A stretch of 64,000 bases of DNA from contig CAWDWG010000005.1 of NCBI GenBank assembly GCA_963805985.1, positions 248,001 through 312,000 on the forward strand, written 5' to 3'. Under the pieces are notes generated by a model. The model saw nothing but the letters and a program-made list of their open reading frames with translations. It searched no databases and was not told the origin of the DNA. The translations under genes and the position numbers were made by a program. Source of the stretch: Bog-257 sp963805985 (GTDB lineage: Bacteria > Acidobacteriota > Terriglobia > Terriglobales > Acidobacteriaceae). Positions 42,251-52,370 of the stretch are shown here, piece by piece; position 1 is the first letter of the stretch, and every line of letters begins with the position of its first letter.

Positions 42251-45166
42251 TTACTTGAGTTTCGCGTATTCGGCTTTGGCCTGTTGGTAGATGGGAATAT
42301 CGGGATCGGCATCTTTCCAGAGCGCAAGAAAGTCCCGATAGGCCGCGCGGGCTTTCTCGCGAGAGGCTGGATCCTTCGCCGCGTCGAGCGCGTAAGCGCG
42401 CGCAACTCCCACCCGCGCCAGTGCTGCCCATGGAAAATTCACCACCAGTCCCCGATGATCGAGGAACTTTTGAAACTCGGCCGCGGCTGCCGGGCCATCG
42501 TGCAACGCCAGGTACGCTTCTCCGCGCACATAGGCGGGGCACAGAAAAACGGTAGCCAGCGTGGGCTGGCCGAGTTCGATCGAGTTCGCGGCTTTCAACT
42601 GCTCGATGGCTCGGCCGGGATCGCTCGCGCGCAGCGCGACGGCGCCGCGAATCGTCGGCAGCCAATAACGCTGGATCAGCGTGTCAAGAGGAAAGGCCTT
42701 GTCCAGATCGTCTGCCAGCTTCTGCGCTTGGGCAACGTCGCCTGCCCTCGCCAGAACCAGCGCCGCCATCGCCTGTACGGCGCGATTCGGCGCCAGGTGC
42801 AACGCAGCCTCGGCATCCGATCGCGCTTGCTCGATGTTGCCGGACTCCACTTCGCGCAGCGCTGCGGCCGCCTGATACGTTGCCGCCGATTCTTTGGCGT
42901 CGTTACGCTCGGCAGAATCCATAGCGCTCCGCGTTGTATCTCGAGCCTGCTTCAGCTTTCCGTACCAGCCCCAAGTATCGGCTTGCGACGCCAGCACCAG
43001 GTCTTCGGTACCGGGCTTGCCCTCCGCCGCGGCACTCAGCTTCGCCATCGCAGCCGTATCGCCCTGCACGAACGCCAGCTGATACCGATTCGCCAAAAGC
43101 GTCTCGCCTTGCATATGGAGGTTTTCGGCCTGCCGGTAAATCGTGACCGCCTCATCGACCCGGTTAAGGTTGAGATAGGCGTCGCCCAAGTTGATGTAGT
43201 TCATTACATTGTTGGGCTCCAGCCGCAGCGCCTCGCGCGTTTCCTCCGCGGCCTTGTCCCAGTTCCCCAGCGTTCCGTAGATGTACCCCAGGTTCACGTA
43301 GGGCGACTCATATTGCGGATACGTCTGCTGCCATAGTTCGAAAACCTGCCCTGCTTTCTCCAACTCGCCGGTGGCAAACATGTAGTAGTTGGCTTCGATG
43401 GAGTACCGCTCCCACTCGCTCACTTTGTCGCGCAAAGCGTAAGCCTTGCGCGCGCTCTCCGCTGCCCGTTCCGGCTGGTTGAGGTTGGCATAGGAAAATG
43501 CCATGTAGTTGTAGGCCACGGCAAAATTGGGATCGAGCTCCACCGCCCGTTTGTAAAACGGCAGCGGCGCGGTCCAGCCATTTGCCGCCCACGTCTTACG
43601 GCCCAGGCTGTACATCTTCAGGGCTTCCAGTGACGGCGTCGTGACCTCCGCCAGCGGCGTCGCATATTTCTGCACTGAGCTGAGCGACTCTCCCAGCTCG
43701 CCACGCAGGCGAACCGCAGCCGTATCCAACGCGCTGAGCACGCCCTCCTTGTTTGCGGCCTGCGTTTGGGTTTCGGCCAGCATATCGCCGGTATCGCAAT
43801 TGACGGCCTTTAACCCAACCACATATTCCTTGCCGACGTTAGAAATCGATCCGGCGAGCATGGCTTTGCTTGCGGTGCGCTGGCAGATCTCGCGCGTCAC
43901 GTCGGGCGTCAGGCGGATTCCCGCGGGCCGGCCCATCAGCTCCAGCGTGTGATTCACCTTGGTGTCGGATATCAGGTCGAGGTAAGGCGATTGCTCAAGC
44001 TGCACCGCGAGCCCCTGCTTCAGCGTGTCGTCGAAGACCGGGTCCCCCGTCTTGTTATCGAAGTCGGCGACGACGATCGTGTCCTTCTCCGTAAGCCGCG
44101 GACGCTGCCGGGCTCGATAATAGAGCGCTCCGCCGATCGCCAACACGACCGCGATCACGACTGCGATTCCGATTCCCATTCCGACGCTCAGCGGCCAGCG
44201 CGTCTTCTTTATGCCGGTCTGGCTCTGCGCGGAGTGCGCGCCACTCCGAACCTGTTCTGCGGCGGTTATCGTTCCCGTCGTTGGCCGTGGATACTTCCCA
44301 CTCTCACTGTCGCGTTGCAGTCTTCGCAACTCCGCACGCATGTCGGAAGCATGCTGGTAACGCAGGTTGCGGTCCTTCTCCAGTGCCCGCAGAATCACGG
44401 CTTCCAACGCCGCCGGAATTTGTGGGTTGACTGTCGACGGCCGCTCCGGCTCCAGATGCAGGATGGCGCCGATCATCTCGCCCGAACTCGATCCGGGAAA
44501 TGGCATCTTGCCGGTGGCCATCTCGTACAGCACGCCCCCGAATGAGAACAGGTCCGTGCGCGAGTCAAGTTCTTTCGCGCGGATCTGCTCCGGCGACATG
44601 TAGGCAACCGTGCCCAGCATCGCTCCCGGACTAGTCAGGTGCTCGCGGTCGGAGCTGACCGACTGGGTGTCGGAGTCGGGCGTGACCGCGGAGTCCAGAG
44701 TCAGCTTGGCCAGACCGAAGTCCAGAATTTTGGCGTGACCACGTTCGCTGACGAAGATGTTCGCCGGCTTGATGTCGCGATGGATGATGCCTTTGGCTTG
44801 CGCCGCGTCCAGCGCGTCGGCAATCTCCACACCGAGAGAGAGCACGTCGTCGATCTCCAGCGCGCGCCCGGCAATCCGGTGTCGCAGCGTCATGCCATCG
44901 AGAAACTCCATGGCAATAAACGTCACGCCGTCCTGTTCGCCGATGTCGTAAATCGTGCAGATGTTGGGATGGTTCAACGCCGAGGCAGCCTGGGCCTCGC
45001 GGCGCAGCCGGGTCAGGGCTTGGGTGTCGCCCTGAAAGCGTTCGGGCAGGAACTTGAGGGCAACGAACCGGTGAAGCCGGCTGTCCTCAGCCTTGTAGAC
45101 CACGCCCATACCGCCGCCGCCGATTTTGCTCACGATGCGGTAATGAGAGATCACCTGCCCGATCAT
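42251..45166 (-). CDS. Membrane Ser/Thr protein kinase with C-terminal TPR region
   Basis: The 971-residue protein starts MIGQVISHYRIVSKIGGGGM with the Gly-rich loop, then VALKFLPE (ATP-binding Lys), IIHRDIKPANIFV (catalytic HRD), ILDFGLAKL (DFG) and MLGTVAYMSPEQIR (activation segment end). It is a complete PknB-type kinase of about 280 residues. A single membrane helix (VGMGIGIAVVIAVVLAIGGA, about residue 330) separates it from an outside part. That part has a FlgO/TolB-like domain (DTIVVADFDNKTGDPVFDDT, GIRLTPDVTREICQRT) and about ten TPR-like helices (PNFAVAYNYMAFSYANLNQP, NVMNYINLGDAYLNLNRVDE). This layout is frequent in acidobacteria and suggests a sensor kinase with a protein-binding ectodomain. 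It is divergent from the receptor remnant. Confidence 0.93.
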   Translation of the reverse strand: MIGQVISHYRIVSKIGGGGMGVVYKAEDSRLHRFVALKFLPERFQGDTQALTRLRREAQAASALNHPNICTIYDIGEQDGVTFIAMEFLDGMTLRHRIAGRALEIDDVLSLGVEIADALDAAQAKGIIHRDIKPANIFVSERGHAKILDFGLAKLTLDSAVTPDSDTQSVSSDREHLTSPGAMLGTVAYMSPEQIRAKELDSRTDLFSFGGVLYEMATGKMPFPGSSSGEMIGAILHLEPERPSTVNPQIPAALEAVILRALEKDRNLRYQHASDMRAELRRLQRDSESGKYPRPTTGTITAAEQVRSGAHSAQSQTGIKKTRWPLSVGMGIGIAVVIAVVLAIGGALYYRARQRPRLTEKDTIVVADFDNKTGDPVFDDTLKQGLAVQLEQSPYLDLISDTKVNHTLELMGRPAGIRLTPDVTREICQRTASKAMLAGSISNVGKEYVVGLKAVNCDTGDMLAETQTQAANKEGVLSALDTAAVRLRGELGESLSSVQKYATPLAEVTTPSLEALKMYSLGRKTWAANGWTAPLPFYKRAVELDPNFAVAYNYMAFSYANLNQPERAAESARKAYALRDKVSEWERYSIEANYYMFATGELEKAGQVFELWQQTYPQYESPYVNLGYIYGTLGNWDKAAEETREALRLEPNNVMNYINLGDAYLNLNRVDEAVTIYRQAENLHMQGETLLANRYQLAFVQGDTAAMAKLSAAAEGKPGTEDLVLASQADTWGWYGKLKQARDTTRSAMDSAERNDAKESAATYQAAAALREVESGNIEQARSDAEAALHLAPNRAVQAMAALVLARAGDVAQAQKLADDLDKAFPLDTLIQRYWLPTIRGAVALRASDPGRAIEQLKAANSIELGQPTLATVFLCPAYVRGEAYLALHDGPAAAAEFQKFLDHRGLVVNFPWAALARVGVARAYALDAAKDPASREKARAAYRDFLALWKDADPDIPIYQQAKAEYAKLK

Positions 45167-45390
45167 TGGCGCGCATCTTACGTCCCTGCCCTTGCCAAGT
45201 CAATCAACCGAAGGACGGGCCGAGGGTCTAAGGCGACTCGTCGACCGGGGCCGTCACTTGTCGAGCAGGTCGAATCTGGCCGCAGGTAGCTTCACACCTG
45301 TCTTCCAAAAACAGAATACCGGCCTCAATTATCTGTGGGAACTGGTAGCCATAGCGCCACTTTTACCACCGGAAATCTACAGCTAACCAC
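45167..45390. other. Spacer between kinase gene and receptor remnant
   Basis: No gene is recognised in this region. It precedes the open frame of the receptor fragment and may contain further decayed sequence of it. Confidence 0.35.
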
Positions 45391-46002
45391 TTGCATACAA
45401 ATGTTGATAGCTGTCTTCAAGGCGAACATGGAAGCGCCTCCGGCATCTTGAAGGCATGGCTATTACATTGCCATGACAAAGTGACAAATGGCAGTTGCAA
45501 CCCTTACTCCGGCGCGGTATCCAACGATAACCAGATCACCACCAGTTATCAGCGCCGGCTGACTTACGGCTTCACTATCCAGGCCAGCTATACCTGGGGG
45601 CACGCTCTGGACGAAATCTCCAACGGCGGCATCCTGCCGTATTCCACCACCAGCAGCGTGTATCAGCTGAATCCTTACAGCCTGGCGAGTAACTACGGAA
45701 ACGCGGACTATGATATCCGCAACTCCTTCAACGCTTCGTATGTCTGGAACACGCCGTTTAAGTTCAGCAACAAGTTCGTCGACGGGGCCTTCGGCGGCTG
45801 GACTTTGTCGCAGAACTTCTTCGCCCACTCCGGCCTGCCACTGCAAGTGTTTGACGCCAACACCTTCGTCGGCAACTACAATCCCGCGGCGCCTTATCTC
45901 CCCGCGCAGGTGGTCGCGGTAGGAGGACAGGGATCGTGCAGCGGCCTCTTCAGCCGGCGGCACAAACCCCGCCATACTCCCACGCAGCCCTCTAGTGGCT
46001 GA
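45391..46002 (+). pseudogene. Fragment of a TonB-dependent, Oar-like outer-membrane receptor
   Basis: The open frame of about 200 residues encodes barrel strands of the large acidobacterial TonB-dependent carboxypeptidase-regulatory family: TTSYQRRLTYGFTIQASYTW, GHALDEISNGGILPYSTTSS, NADYDIRNSFNASYVWNTPF, FVDGAFGGWTLSQNFFAHSG. Family members exceed 1000 residues. Here the plug, the signal peptide, most of the barrel and the terminal strand are missing, and the end runs into noise (SRRHKPRHTP). It is a decayed relic near the 3' end of the convergent hydrolase gene, which it overlaps by 11 bp. Confidence 0.75.
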
Positions 46003-47981
46003 CCACGCTCAACGTAATGCTGCTCGGATACTCGTGCGAATGATGCACTTCGTTGTGCGCGACCACTCCCTTGCTCTCGTCGTAATTATTACCGCCCGTA
46101 TTCAGGTTGCGATCGAAGCGCGGAAAATTGCTGCTGCTGACTTCCACCCGTACTCTGTGACCGGGTGCAAAGTAGTTGCTGATCTGCATCGGCTGCAGCG
46201 TCACTTTGTACACCGTTCCTTTCTCCATCCATACCGGCGGCTTATCGTAGCCTTCGCGATAGCGCACCCGCTGGATGTTGTCGGAGATGTTGTAAGCCGT
46301 GCCGTCGGGTAGAACATCGATCACCTTCACCGTGAAGTCGGTGTCCTTGGCGTCGCTCGAGACATACAACGTAACGTCGATCGGCCCGGTTACTTCCATA
46401 CCTTCTTTCAGCGGCTCGCTGCTGTAAACCAGGATGTCGTTGCGCGTCTCCATCTGCCGCTGGTCCAACGCACCTGGCTTGTAGGCCGTGCCCATGCAGC
46501 AAAATCCTCCGCCGTTGGTGGTCACCGGATTCATAGGGTCGTAGACAAACTTGTCGGGCTGGTCTTTGTCGCTCGTGGCAATCGTCAAGGCACCGTCGCC
46601 GTACATCGTGTTCGCGTTGCCGCCACTCGCCAAGTAATAGGTCACCGGTTTGGCGCCTGCCGGCGGCCACGTGTCCGACGTCTGCCACTTGTTGCTTCCC
46701 ATCGTGAAGTAGCGGACCTTCGGCGTCTTCTCGCAGAATGCCGTTCTGCTCGCCCTTCAGGAAATAGTCGAACCAGCCGAAGGTGAGCGCGTCGTAGTCG
46801 AGTCGCGCATCGCCCATGCTGCGCTCGCCGACAATCGTGTCCTCGGTGGCGCGCTTGTAAGCGCAGTGCGACACCGGAGCGATCACCGCATACTGCTCGT
46901 TGGCAATCTCCGGCTTCGCGGTCTTGCGCACGAAGTTATACGCCGCCAGATTCGGCCCCACGCTCACGTCGTACCAGCTCATCATCCACAGGCCGGGGAT
47001 GTTGATGGTCATGCTGTCGTTCCACAATCCGCCCTTGTACCAGGCCGGATCGTTGGGCGTGCGCGCGATCATGTTGCCGTGGGTCACGCCCGGCGTGACA
47101 TCGGCGAAGATGCCACTGCCGGCGCCCACCGACTTCAGAATGTCTTTCTCCGGCAAATACCACACCGCCTTCGACCAGTCGACGGGCGGTTCGTGAGGAT
47201 GAAGGTCATACGACTTCGCCGCGATGACCAGCTGATCTTGCGAGGATCCAGCAGGAAACATGGGACGCACGCCCGTCTGAAATCCGGCATCGCGCAACCA
47301 CATCATGAACAGCATCTGCACCGCGCCGCCGCGAAACCAGTTGCCCTGCTCGTAATACGGAGCGACGCGCCCGACGCCGGCGCCGAAGCCCTCAGGGATA
47401 AACGTCGCAAGCGCCTTGTTGCCGCGCGACGCCACTGCCAGCTGCCACTCCGCTGTTGACGAGCATCCGATCAACCCGACCTTACCGTTCGACCATGGCT
47501 GCGACGACATCCAATCCAATTCGTCGTCCGAGTCGGTAAGCGGCGGTCCCAGGATGTCGTAATCACCCTCGGAAAAATAGCGCCCGCGCTCGTTCATCTC
47601 GACGTACGCGTAGCCGCGCTTGACCGCGTCCAGCACGGACTTCATATCGCGCGGCGCACCCAGGTCGATGTCCCAATAATTGAAGTTGTAAGGCGTGCGC
47701 ACGAAGATGATCGGGTATTTCTTCGACTCATCTTTGGGCCGGTAGATGTCGGCCTGCATTCGTTTGCCGTCTCGCATCGGCACCATGACTTTGCGCTCGA
47801 TGATGGCAACCGACTCCAGTTCCTTCTCTGTCGCATCGCGCTGCGCCCGCATCGCATCGTCCGTTTGCCGCGCCTGCGCAAACACCGGGGGTGGCTGCCA
47901 GCCCGCCAAGGCAGCCGTGATTGCCCCCATCGCCAGGAGTTGTCCAATTGCCCGTCGCCAGACCTTTTTCGTGCTCATCAT
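45992..47981 (-). CDS. CocE/NonD (S15-type) hydrolase, one frameshift
   Basis: The signal peptide region KKVWRRAIGQLLAMGAITAA precedes a complete CocE/S15 alpha/beta hydrolase: KVMVPMRDGKRMQADIYRPK, YPIIFVRTPYN, YAYVEMNERGRYFSEGDYD, nucleophile Ser in KVGLIGCSSTAEWQLAVASR, GLWMMSWYDVSVGPN, and His in VIAPVSHCAY. The C-terminal jelly-roll domain (DILVYSSEPLKEGMEVTGPI, VKVIDVLPDGTAYNISD, FAPGHRVRVEVSSSNFPRFD) lies in another frame. The break is near 46727-46733, where a GA dinucleotide seems lost from CGAGAGAAGACG. Likely reaction: hydrolysis of acyl or peptide esters outside the cytoplasm. The lesion may be a sequencing error, since both halves are otherwise well preserved. Confidence 0.85.
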
Positions 47982-48181
47982 CTCGTTGCCAGCCTCCAAT
48001 GCCAATAGACTATAAATCCATTGCCGGCTCTGCGCTTAGCCTGTTTTTTGGGGATCGTGGGCCGAAGTCGCGGCAGGTTTCGTATGCCGCCTCAAACCTG
48101 CCGCTGGGTGAAGGATGAGCCGATCAGAGTGTGCAGGTATCGCTGGAACCCGCCACAGAGGCGTCGTTCAGCCGATCAGGC
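47982..48181. other. Spacer, no gene recognised
   Basis: Only short frames without features are visible between the hydrolase and the hypothetical gene at 48182. Confidence 0.35.
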
Positions 48182-48628
48182 TCAGCTTTGCCGCCAGACG
48201 TAGAAGTAGTCGTCGTCCACGCTCGTACTTATTTCCATTTCTCCTTTGGCCGAGGCGCGGCTAAGGGCGGCACGGATGTGCTCGATCTTGGCGGAGCCGA
48301 GCGCGCTACGGGGAATCTTCAATGCGCGCTTGGGACGAAGATCTCCTAACTCGCGTAGTATCCGCTCCACCATGCTGTGATGTTTGCTCTTGCGGCCGGT
48401 TGGCACGTCAGTGCGTTCAATCGATTCGAAGCGGTCTGGATGTGAGCCTAAGCGATCCCGCATTTCCCTACTCCGATATGTATCAAAAAGCCGTTCCAGT
48501 ATTTGCTCCAGAAGCTGCACCACTATCGTTGTGCTAAACCTGGACAACGAGCTCGGAACAACGCTAACGCAAAACATAGCACAATCTCGTCTTCCAAAGG
48601 AAGCGCTATTCACAGTCTTAACGTACAA
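48182..48628 (-). CDS. Hypothetical protein, up to 148 residues
   Basis: I do not recognise it. The C-terminal 110 residues look protein-like: a helical part (VVQLLEQILERLFDTYRSRE), a middle GRKSKHHSMVERILRELGDL, then RPKRALKIPRSALGSAKIEH and EMEISTSVDDDYFYVWRQS. The basic character and two helical segments would fit nucleic-acid binding, but this is a guess. The first 30 residues are less convincing, so the true start may lie further inside. Confidence 0.45.
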   Translation of the reverse strand: MYVKTVNSASFGRRDCAMFCVSVVPSSLSRFSTTIVVQLLEQILERLFDTYRSREMRDRLGSHPDRFESIERTDVPTGRKSKHHSMVERILRELGDLRPKRALKIPRSALGSAKIEHIRAALSRASAKGEMEISTSVDDDYFYVWRQS

Positions 48629-48766
48629 CTCGAGCTGTTCTAAAACGCATCTTTACTGATCACCGTGCTCCTGATACGGCAGCGGGCCTTTCTGTTTCCG
48701 CGCGCAATCAAAACCATTCTTTGGGCTACCAGTTTCACACTTGAAAAATGACTTGGAGGGTTGAGG

Positions 48767-50305
48767 ATGGACGCGGCGCAAGCCAGAACGACAAGATCTG
48801 ATCTGCTGGACAGATCAAGATCGGCCCCGCGCATTTCATTTGGTATCGGCGGGTTGGACGATATCCTGCACGGCGGACTGCCCGCCGGGCATCTCTACCT
48901 GATCGAGGGCACGCCCGGTGCAGGTAAGACCACCATCGCTCTGCGCCTGGCGCTGAGCAACTGCGAAGCCGGCCGCAGGACCCTGTACATTACCCTCTCC
49001 GAATCAAAACAGGAACTGCTCACCGTAGCCGCCTCGCACGGATGGAACCTGGATCCGGTGCCCATCTTCGAGCTGGTGCCACAAGAAGACTCGCTTCGCC
49101 CCGAGCGTCAGTACTCCGTGTTCAATCCCGAGGATGTGGAGCTGGATCAGCTCACGGATCTCATGTCCAGAAAAATCGACGAAGTGCATCCCGAGGTCGT
49201 CATCGTCGACTCCCTCTCCGAGCTGCGTCTGCTGGCGCGCGACAGCTTTCGCTACCGCCGCCAGATGCTCGCTCTGAAGAACTTCTTTGAAGAGCGCAAC
49301 TGTACCGTGCTCTTAATCGACAATCAGGCTGCTGATCCGAAAGAGCCCACGGTGCATAGCATCGTTCATGGCGTCATTGGATTGGAGATGCTGGAGCGCG
49401 AATATGGCAGCGAGCGCCGTCGTGTACGGGTTCAGAAAATGCGCGGCTCCAAGTTTCGCGAGGGCTTCCACGACTACCGCATCCTGACCGGCGGAGTCGT
49501 GGTGCATCCGCGCCTGGTTGCCGCCGAGCACCGCCATGAACACCGCAAAGATCGGTTAAGTACCGGTATCGGCGAACTCGACACTATGTTGCAGGACGGC
49601 ATCATGCGCGGCACCAGCACTCTCCTGCTCGGCGCCGCTGGCGTAGGCAAGTCCAGCCTGGCCTCGCGCTTCGCCTGTTCCGCAGTCAGTCGCGGCGAAT
49701 CGGCCGCAGTCTACCTGTTCGACGAATCCATGCAGGTCTATCTGGAGCGCAGTGCCGGCCTCGGCATCGATCTGGTGCCTCATCTCAAGAGCGGCCGTCT
49801 GCATTTGCAGCAACTCGATCCAGCGGAAGTTCCTCCGGGAGAATTCGTCAACGACATTCGGTCGCAAGTAGAACATGGCGCCGGCGTGGTGGTCATCGAC
49901 AGTCTGAACGGGTGGCTGAAGGCTATGCCCGGCGAGCAATATCTTCAGCTCCAGATGCACGAGCTTCTCTCGTATCTCGGGATGCAGGGCGTGGCGACCT
50001 TTCTCATCCTGGCGCAGCAGGGCGTTATGGGCCCGATGCAGGCGGAGATCGACATCAGCTATCTCGCCGACGCGATCCTGCTCTTGCGCTATTTCGAAGC
50101 CCGCGGCGAGATCCGTAAAGCCATCTCGATTTTCAAGAAGCGCTCGGGACCGCACGAATCAACCATTCGCGAATTCCTCCTGCGTCCGGGCGCCATCGAA
50201 ATCGGCGCGCCGCTCCGGACTTTCCAGGGAGTACTAACCGGCGTGCCGCAGTTCGTCGGTAAAGAGGTTACGGAATTGATGGGGACGGATGCATCCAGCC
50301 ACTAG
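48767..50305 (+). CDS. KaiC-like double RecA-fold ATPase
   Basis: The 512-residue protein has two RecA/KaiC domains. Domain 1 begins ISFGIGGLDDILHGGLPAGH with Walker A GTPGAGKTT and Walker B EVVIVDSLSELRLL. Domain 2 begins LSTGIGELDTMLQDGIMRGT with Walker A GAAGVGKSS and Walker B GVVVIDSLNGWLKA. Clock KaiC autophosphorylates a Ser/Thr pair in domain 2, which I cannot identify here, so this is a KaiC relative rather than a proven clock protein. ATG at 48767 has GGAGGG six bases upstream. Its last 17 bases overlap the following PAS kinase gene. Such pairs are found in several soil bacteria and probably act in stress or redox signalling. Confidence 0.9.
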   Translation: MDAAQARTTRSDLLDRSRSAPRISFGIGGLDDILHGGLPAGHLYLIEGTPGAGKTTIALRLALSNCEAGRRTLYITLSESKQELLTVAASHGWNLDPVPIFELVPQEDSLRPERQYSVFNPEDVELDQLTDLMSRKIDEVHPEVVIVDSLSELRLLARDSFRYRRQMLALKNFFEERNCTVLLIDNQAADPKEPTVHSIVHGVIGLEMLEREYGSERRRVRVQKMRGSKFREGFHDYRILTGGVVVHPRLVAAEHRHEHRKDRLSTGIGELDTMLQDGIMRGTSTLLLGAAGVGKSSLASRFACSAVSRGESAAVYLFDESMQVYLERSAGLGIDLVPHLKSGRLHLQQLDPAEVPPGEFVNDIRSQVEHGAGVVVIDSLNGWLKAMPGEQYLQLQMHELLSYLGMQGVATFLILAQQGVMGPMQAEIDISYLADAILLLRYFEARGEIRKAISIFKKRSGPHESTIREFLLRPGAIEIGAPLRTFQGVLTGVPQFVGKEVTELMGTDASSH

Positions 50306-51857
50306 TCCGCCGCTTTCGGTGCTGGTCGTCGCGCCTTTTGGCCGCGATGCCACGTTGATATCGGAAACGCTTCATCGCGCCAATATTCCGTGTGAGCTGT
50401 GTCCCGATCCGCGCGCCGCCTTTCCGCGCCTGTCCAATGGCACCGGAGCCCTGCTGGTGGAGGAGGAAGCGCTGAACAACCAAGAGTTGATCCAGGAATT
50501 TGCCGCCGCACTCCAGAATCAGCCCCCGTGGTCCGATGCTCCGGTGGTGGTGCTGACGAAGGGACACGCCGGCAACACCCGCAGTTCGCGGCTCATGTCG
50601 CAGATGCGGCAGCCGCTCGGGCATACGACTCTGTTGGAACGGCCTATTCGCCCCGAGACTTTGATCAGCACGGTCGAAACCGTGTTGCGGGCGCGCCGCC
50701 GCCAGTTTCAGATCCGCGATGTTGTGGAGCGATTGCAGGCGAGCGAAGCCCGATATCGATCATTGACCGTGGCCTCGTCCTCCATCGTCTGGACCGCGAA
50801 TCTGCACGGTGAATTTGTCGACCGCCTGCCGTCGTGGGAAGCCTACACTGGTCAGGTCTTCGAGCAATATCGCGGTCTGGGATGGGCCGAAGCTATCCAT
50901 TCACACGATCACAAACAGATCGTTCCCGCCTTCTCCGCTGCCATCAAGAGTCTTCGTCCGTTTCAGTTGGAGTTCCGGCTGCGGCGCCACGACGGCAAAT
51001 ATCGCTACGTGTTAGCGCGCGGCGTGCCCGTATTTCGCGAGGATTCCTCGGTGAAGGAGTGGGTTGGCACCTGCACCGATATGCAGGATCGCAAGGACTC
51101 GGAAGCCGCCTTGCGCAAGAGTGAACGATTAGCGCTAGCCGGGCAAATGGCGGCCAGCATTGCCCACGAGATCAACAACCCGCTGGAAGCCGTCACCAAT
51201 CTCATCTATCTCATCAACACTCGCGCTGCGGATGAGCAGACGCGCCAGTTTTGCGGCATGGCCCAGCATGAGCTGAACCGTATCACCGAAATCTCCGGGC
51301 AAACTCTTCGCTTCTATCGCAAATCCACCAAGCCGGTGGAAACCGACGTTGCGGAGCTGCTCGATTCTCTGCTGCAACTCTTCTATCCCAAGTTCGGACG
51401 CCGCAATCTGCAGATCAGCACCAATCTGCGAAGAGCGCCGAAGATCAACGCCTTTCCCAATGAGCTACGGCAACTGTTCGCCAACCTGATCAGCAATGCC
51501 ATCGATGCCACTCCGCCGGGCGGAGAGATTCATATCGATTGCGGGCCGGGATTTGACTGGAGAAAACTGGCGCGCGGGGTTCGTGTGATTGTGGCCGACA
51601 CCGGCAGCGGTATCGCTGACAATATCAAACAGCACATCTTCGAGCCTTTCGTGACCACGAAGGGGGACGCGGGTACGGGACTTGGTCTCTGGGTCTGCGA
51701 TGACATCGTGCGCCGGCACTCCGGCCGGCTGCGTCTCAAGACCAGAACCGCCGGCCAGACGGGGACGGTGTTCTCTATCTTCCTGCCCGCCGGCGTCGCG
51801 CCGGTTCCTCAGCTGTCCGAGCTGCCATCGAACCATGACTCGGGTAACGTCGCTTAA
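50289..51857 (+). CDS. PAS-containing histidine kinase with degenerate receiver-like N-terminus
   Basis: The 522-residue soluble kinase begins with a receiver-like fold (LSVLVVAPFGRDATLISETL, APVVVLTKGHAGNTRSSRLM, TLLERPIRPETLISTVETVL) in which the phosphorylatable Asp appears replaced (ALLVEEEAL). A PAS/PAC domain follows (EARYRSLTVASSSIVWTANL, FQLEFRLRRHDGKYRYVLAR, EWVGTCTDMQDRKDSEAALR), then HisKA with its His in MAASIAHEINNPLEAVTNL and HATPase (LFANLISNAIDATPPGGEIH, ADTGSGIADNIKQHIFEPF, TGLGLWVCDDIVRRHSGRL). ATG at 50289 overlaps the end of the KaiC-like gene, so the two are coupled and probably act together. The kinase core closely resembles the second kinase of the hybrid protein at 28210. 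Confidence 0.92.
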   Translation: MHPATSPPLSVLVVAPFGRDATLISETLHRANIPCELCPDPRAAFPRLSNGTGALLVEEEALNNQELIQEFAAALQNQPPWSDAPVVVLTKGHAGNTRSSRLMSQMRQPLGHTTLLERPIRPETLISTVETVLRARRRQFQIRDVVERLQASEARYRSLTVASSSIVWTANLHGEFVDRLPSWEAYTGQVFEQYRGLGWAEAIHSHDHKQIVPAFSAAIKSLRPFQLEFRLRRHDGKYRYVLARGVPVFREDSSVKEWVGTCTDMQDRKDSEAALRKSERLALAGQMAASIAHEINNPLEAVTNLIYLINTRAADEQTRQFCGMAQHELNRITEISGQTLRFYRKSTKPVETDVAELLDSLLQLFYPKFGRRNLQISTNLRRAPKINAFPNELRQLFANLISNAIDATPPGGEIHIDCGPGFDWRKLARGVRVIVADTGSGIADNIKQHIFEPFVTTKGDAGTGLGLWVCDDIVRRHSGRLRLKTRTAGQTGTVFSIFLPAGVAPVPQLSELPSNHDSGNVA

Positions 51858-52370
51858 CGTCCCTTATTTTTGGACGCTCGGGTAGCGGAACAAGAATCGG
51901 AAGAAAATCGAGCGCCGTAGACGCGGGTCCTCACGCAGACAGTTCAGGCCGGAGTCCAGCAACATCCGTTGGTTCGTGAGACGGATTCAGCCGACGCGCC
52001 ATACTCCTTTGGATTTTTTCAATAGTTGCGACCACCGATCGGCTATGCTAGGAACGCGCGTCGAGACTCCTGCCCATGCCTTCAAAGCCACGAAAGCCCA
52101 AACCGTTTCGCGCCGCCTCGGCGGTAAAAGCCGCGGCTCGGGCGGTGATTGGAACTCCGCCCAGCACGCGCACGGAGCCGGCGGATAAGAAGCAAAAGAC
52201 CAGGTCGCAGAAGCACAAGCCAACTTTGGGCAAGCTGCTCGGCGGCGAAGTCGAATAGATGGGACTTACTCAACCCGTCGATGCTTCGTAACAGGGCGCG
52301 ACTTCAGTCGTGCCGCTAAAGGCCACTTAAAGACTGGGGCTTTAGCCCCTGTACCTCGCTTATGCAGTCA
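51858..52370. other. Intergenic region with small ORF and palindrome
   Basis: Apart from the small basic ORF at 52076, it carries GGGCGCGACTTCAGTCGTGCC at about 52297-52317 and GGGGCTTTAGCCCC near 52335, both members of dispersed hairpin families. Confidence 0.5.
52076..52258 (+). CDS. Small basic protein, 60 residues
   Basis: The frame reads MPSKPRKPKPFRAASAVKAA, then ARAVIGTPPSTRTEPADKKQ and KTRSQKHKPTLGKLLGGEVE. Lys/Arg/Pro-rich composition suggests a disordered nucleic-acid-binding protein. No Shine-Dalgarno sequence is visible and no family is recognised, so it may be spurious. Confidence 0.4.
   Translation: MPSKPRKPKPFRAASAVKAAARAVIGTPPSTRTEPADKKQKTRSQKHKPTLGKLLGGEVE

Noticed and set aside
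48767..50305. True circadian KaiC
   Set aside because: No kaiA/kaiB nearby and the Ser/Thr autophosphorylation pair could not be identified; annotated as KaiC-like only.
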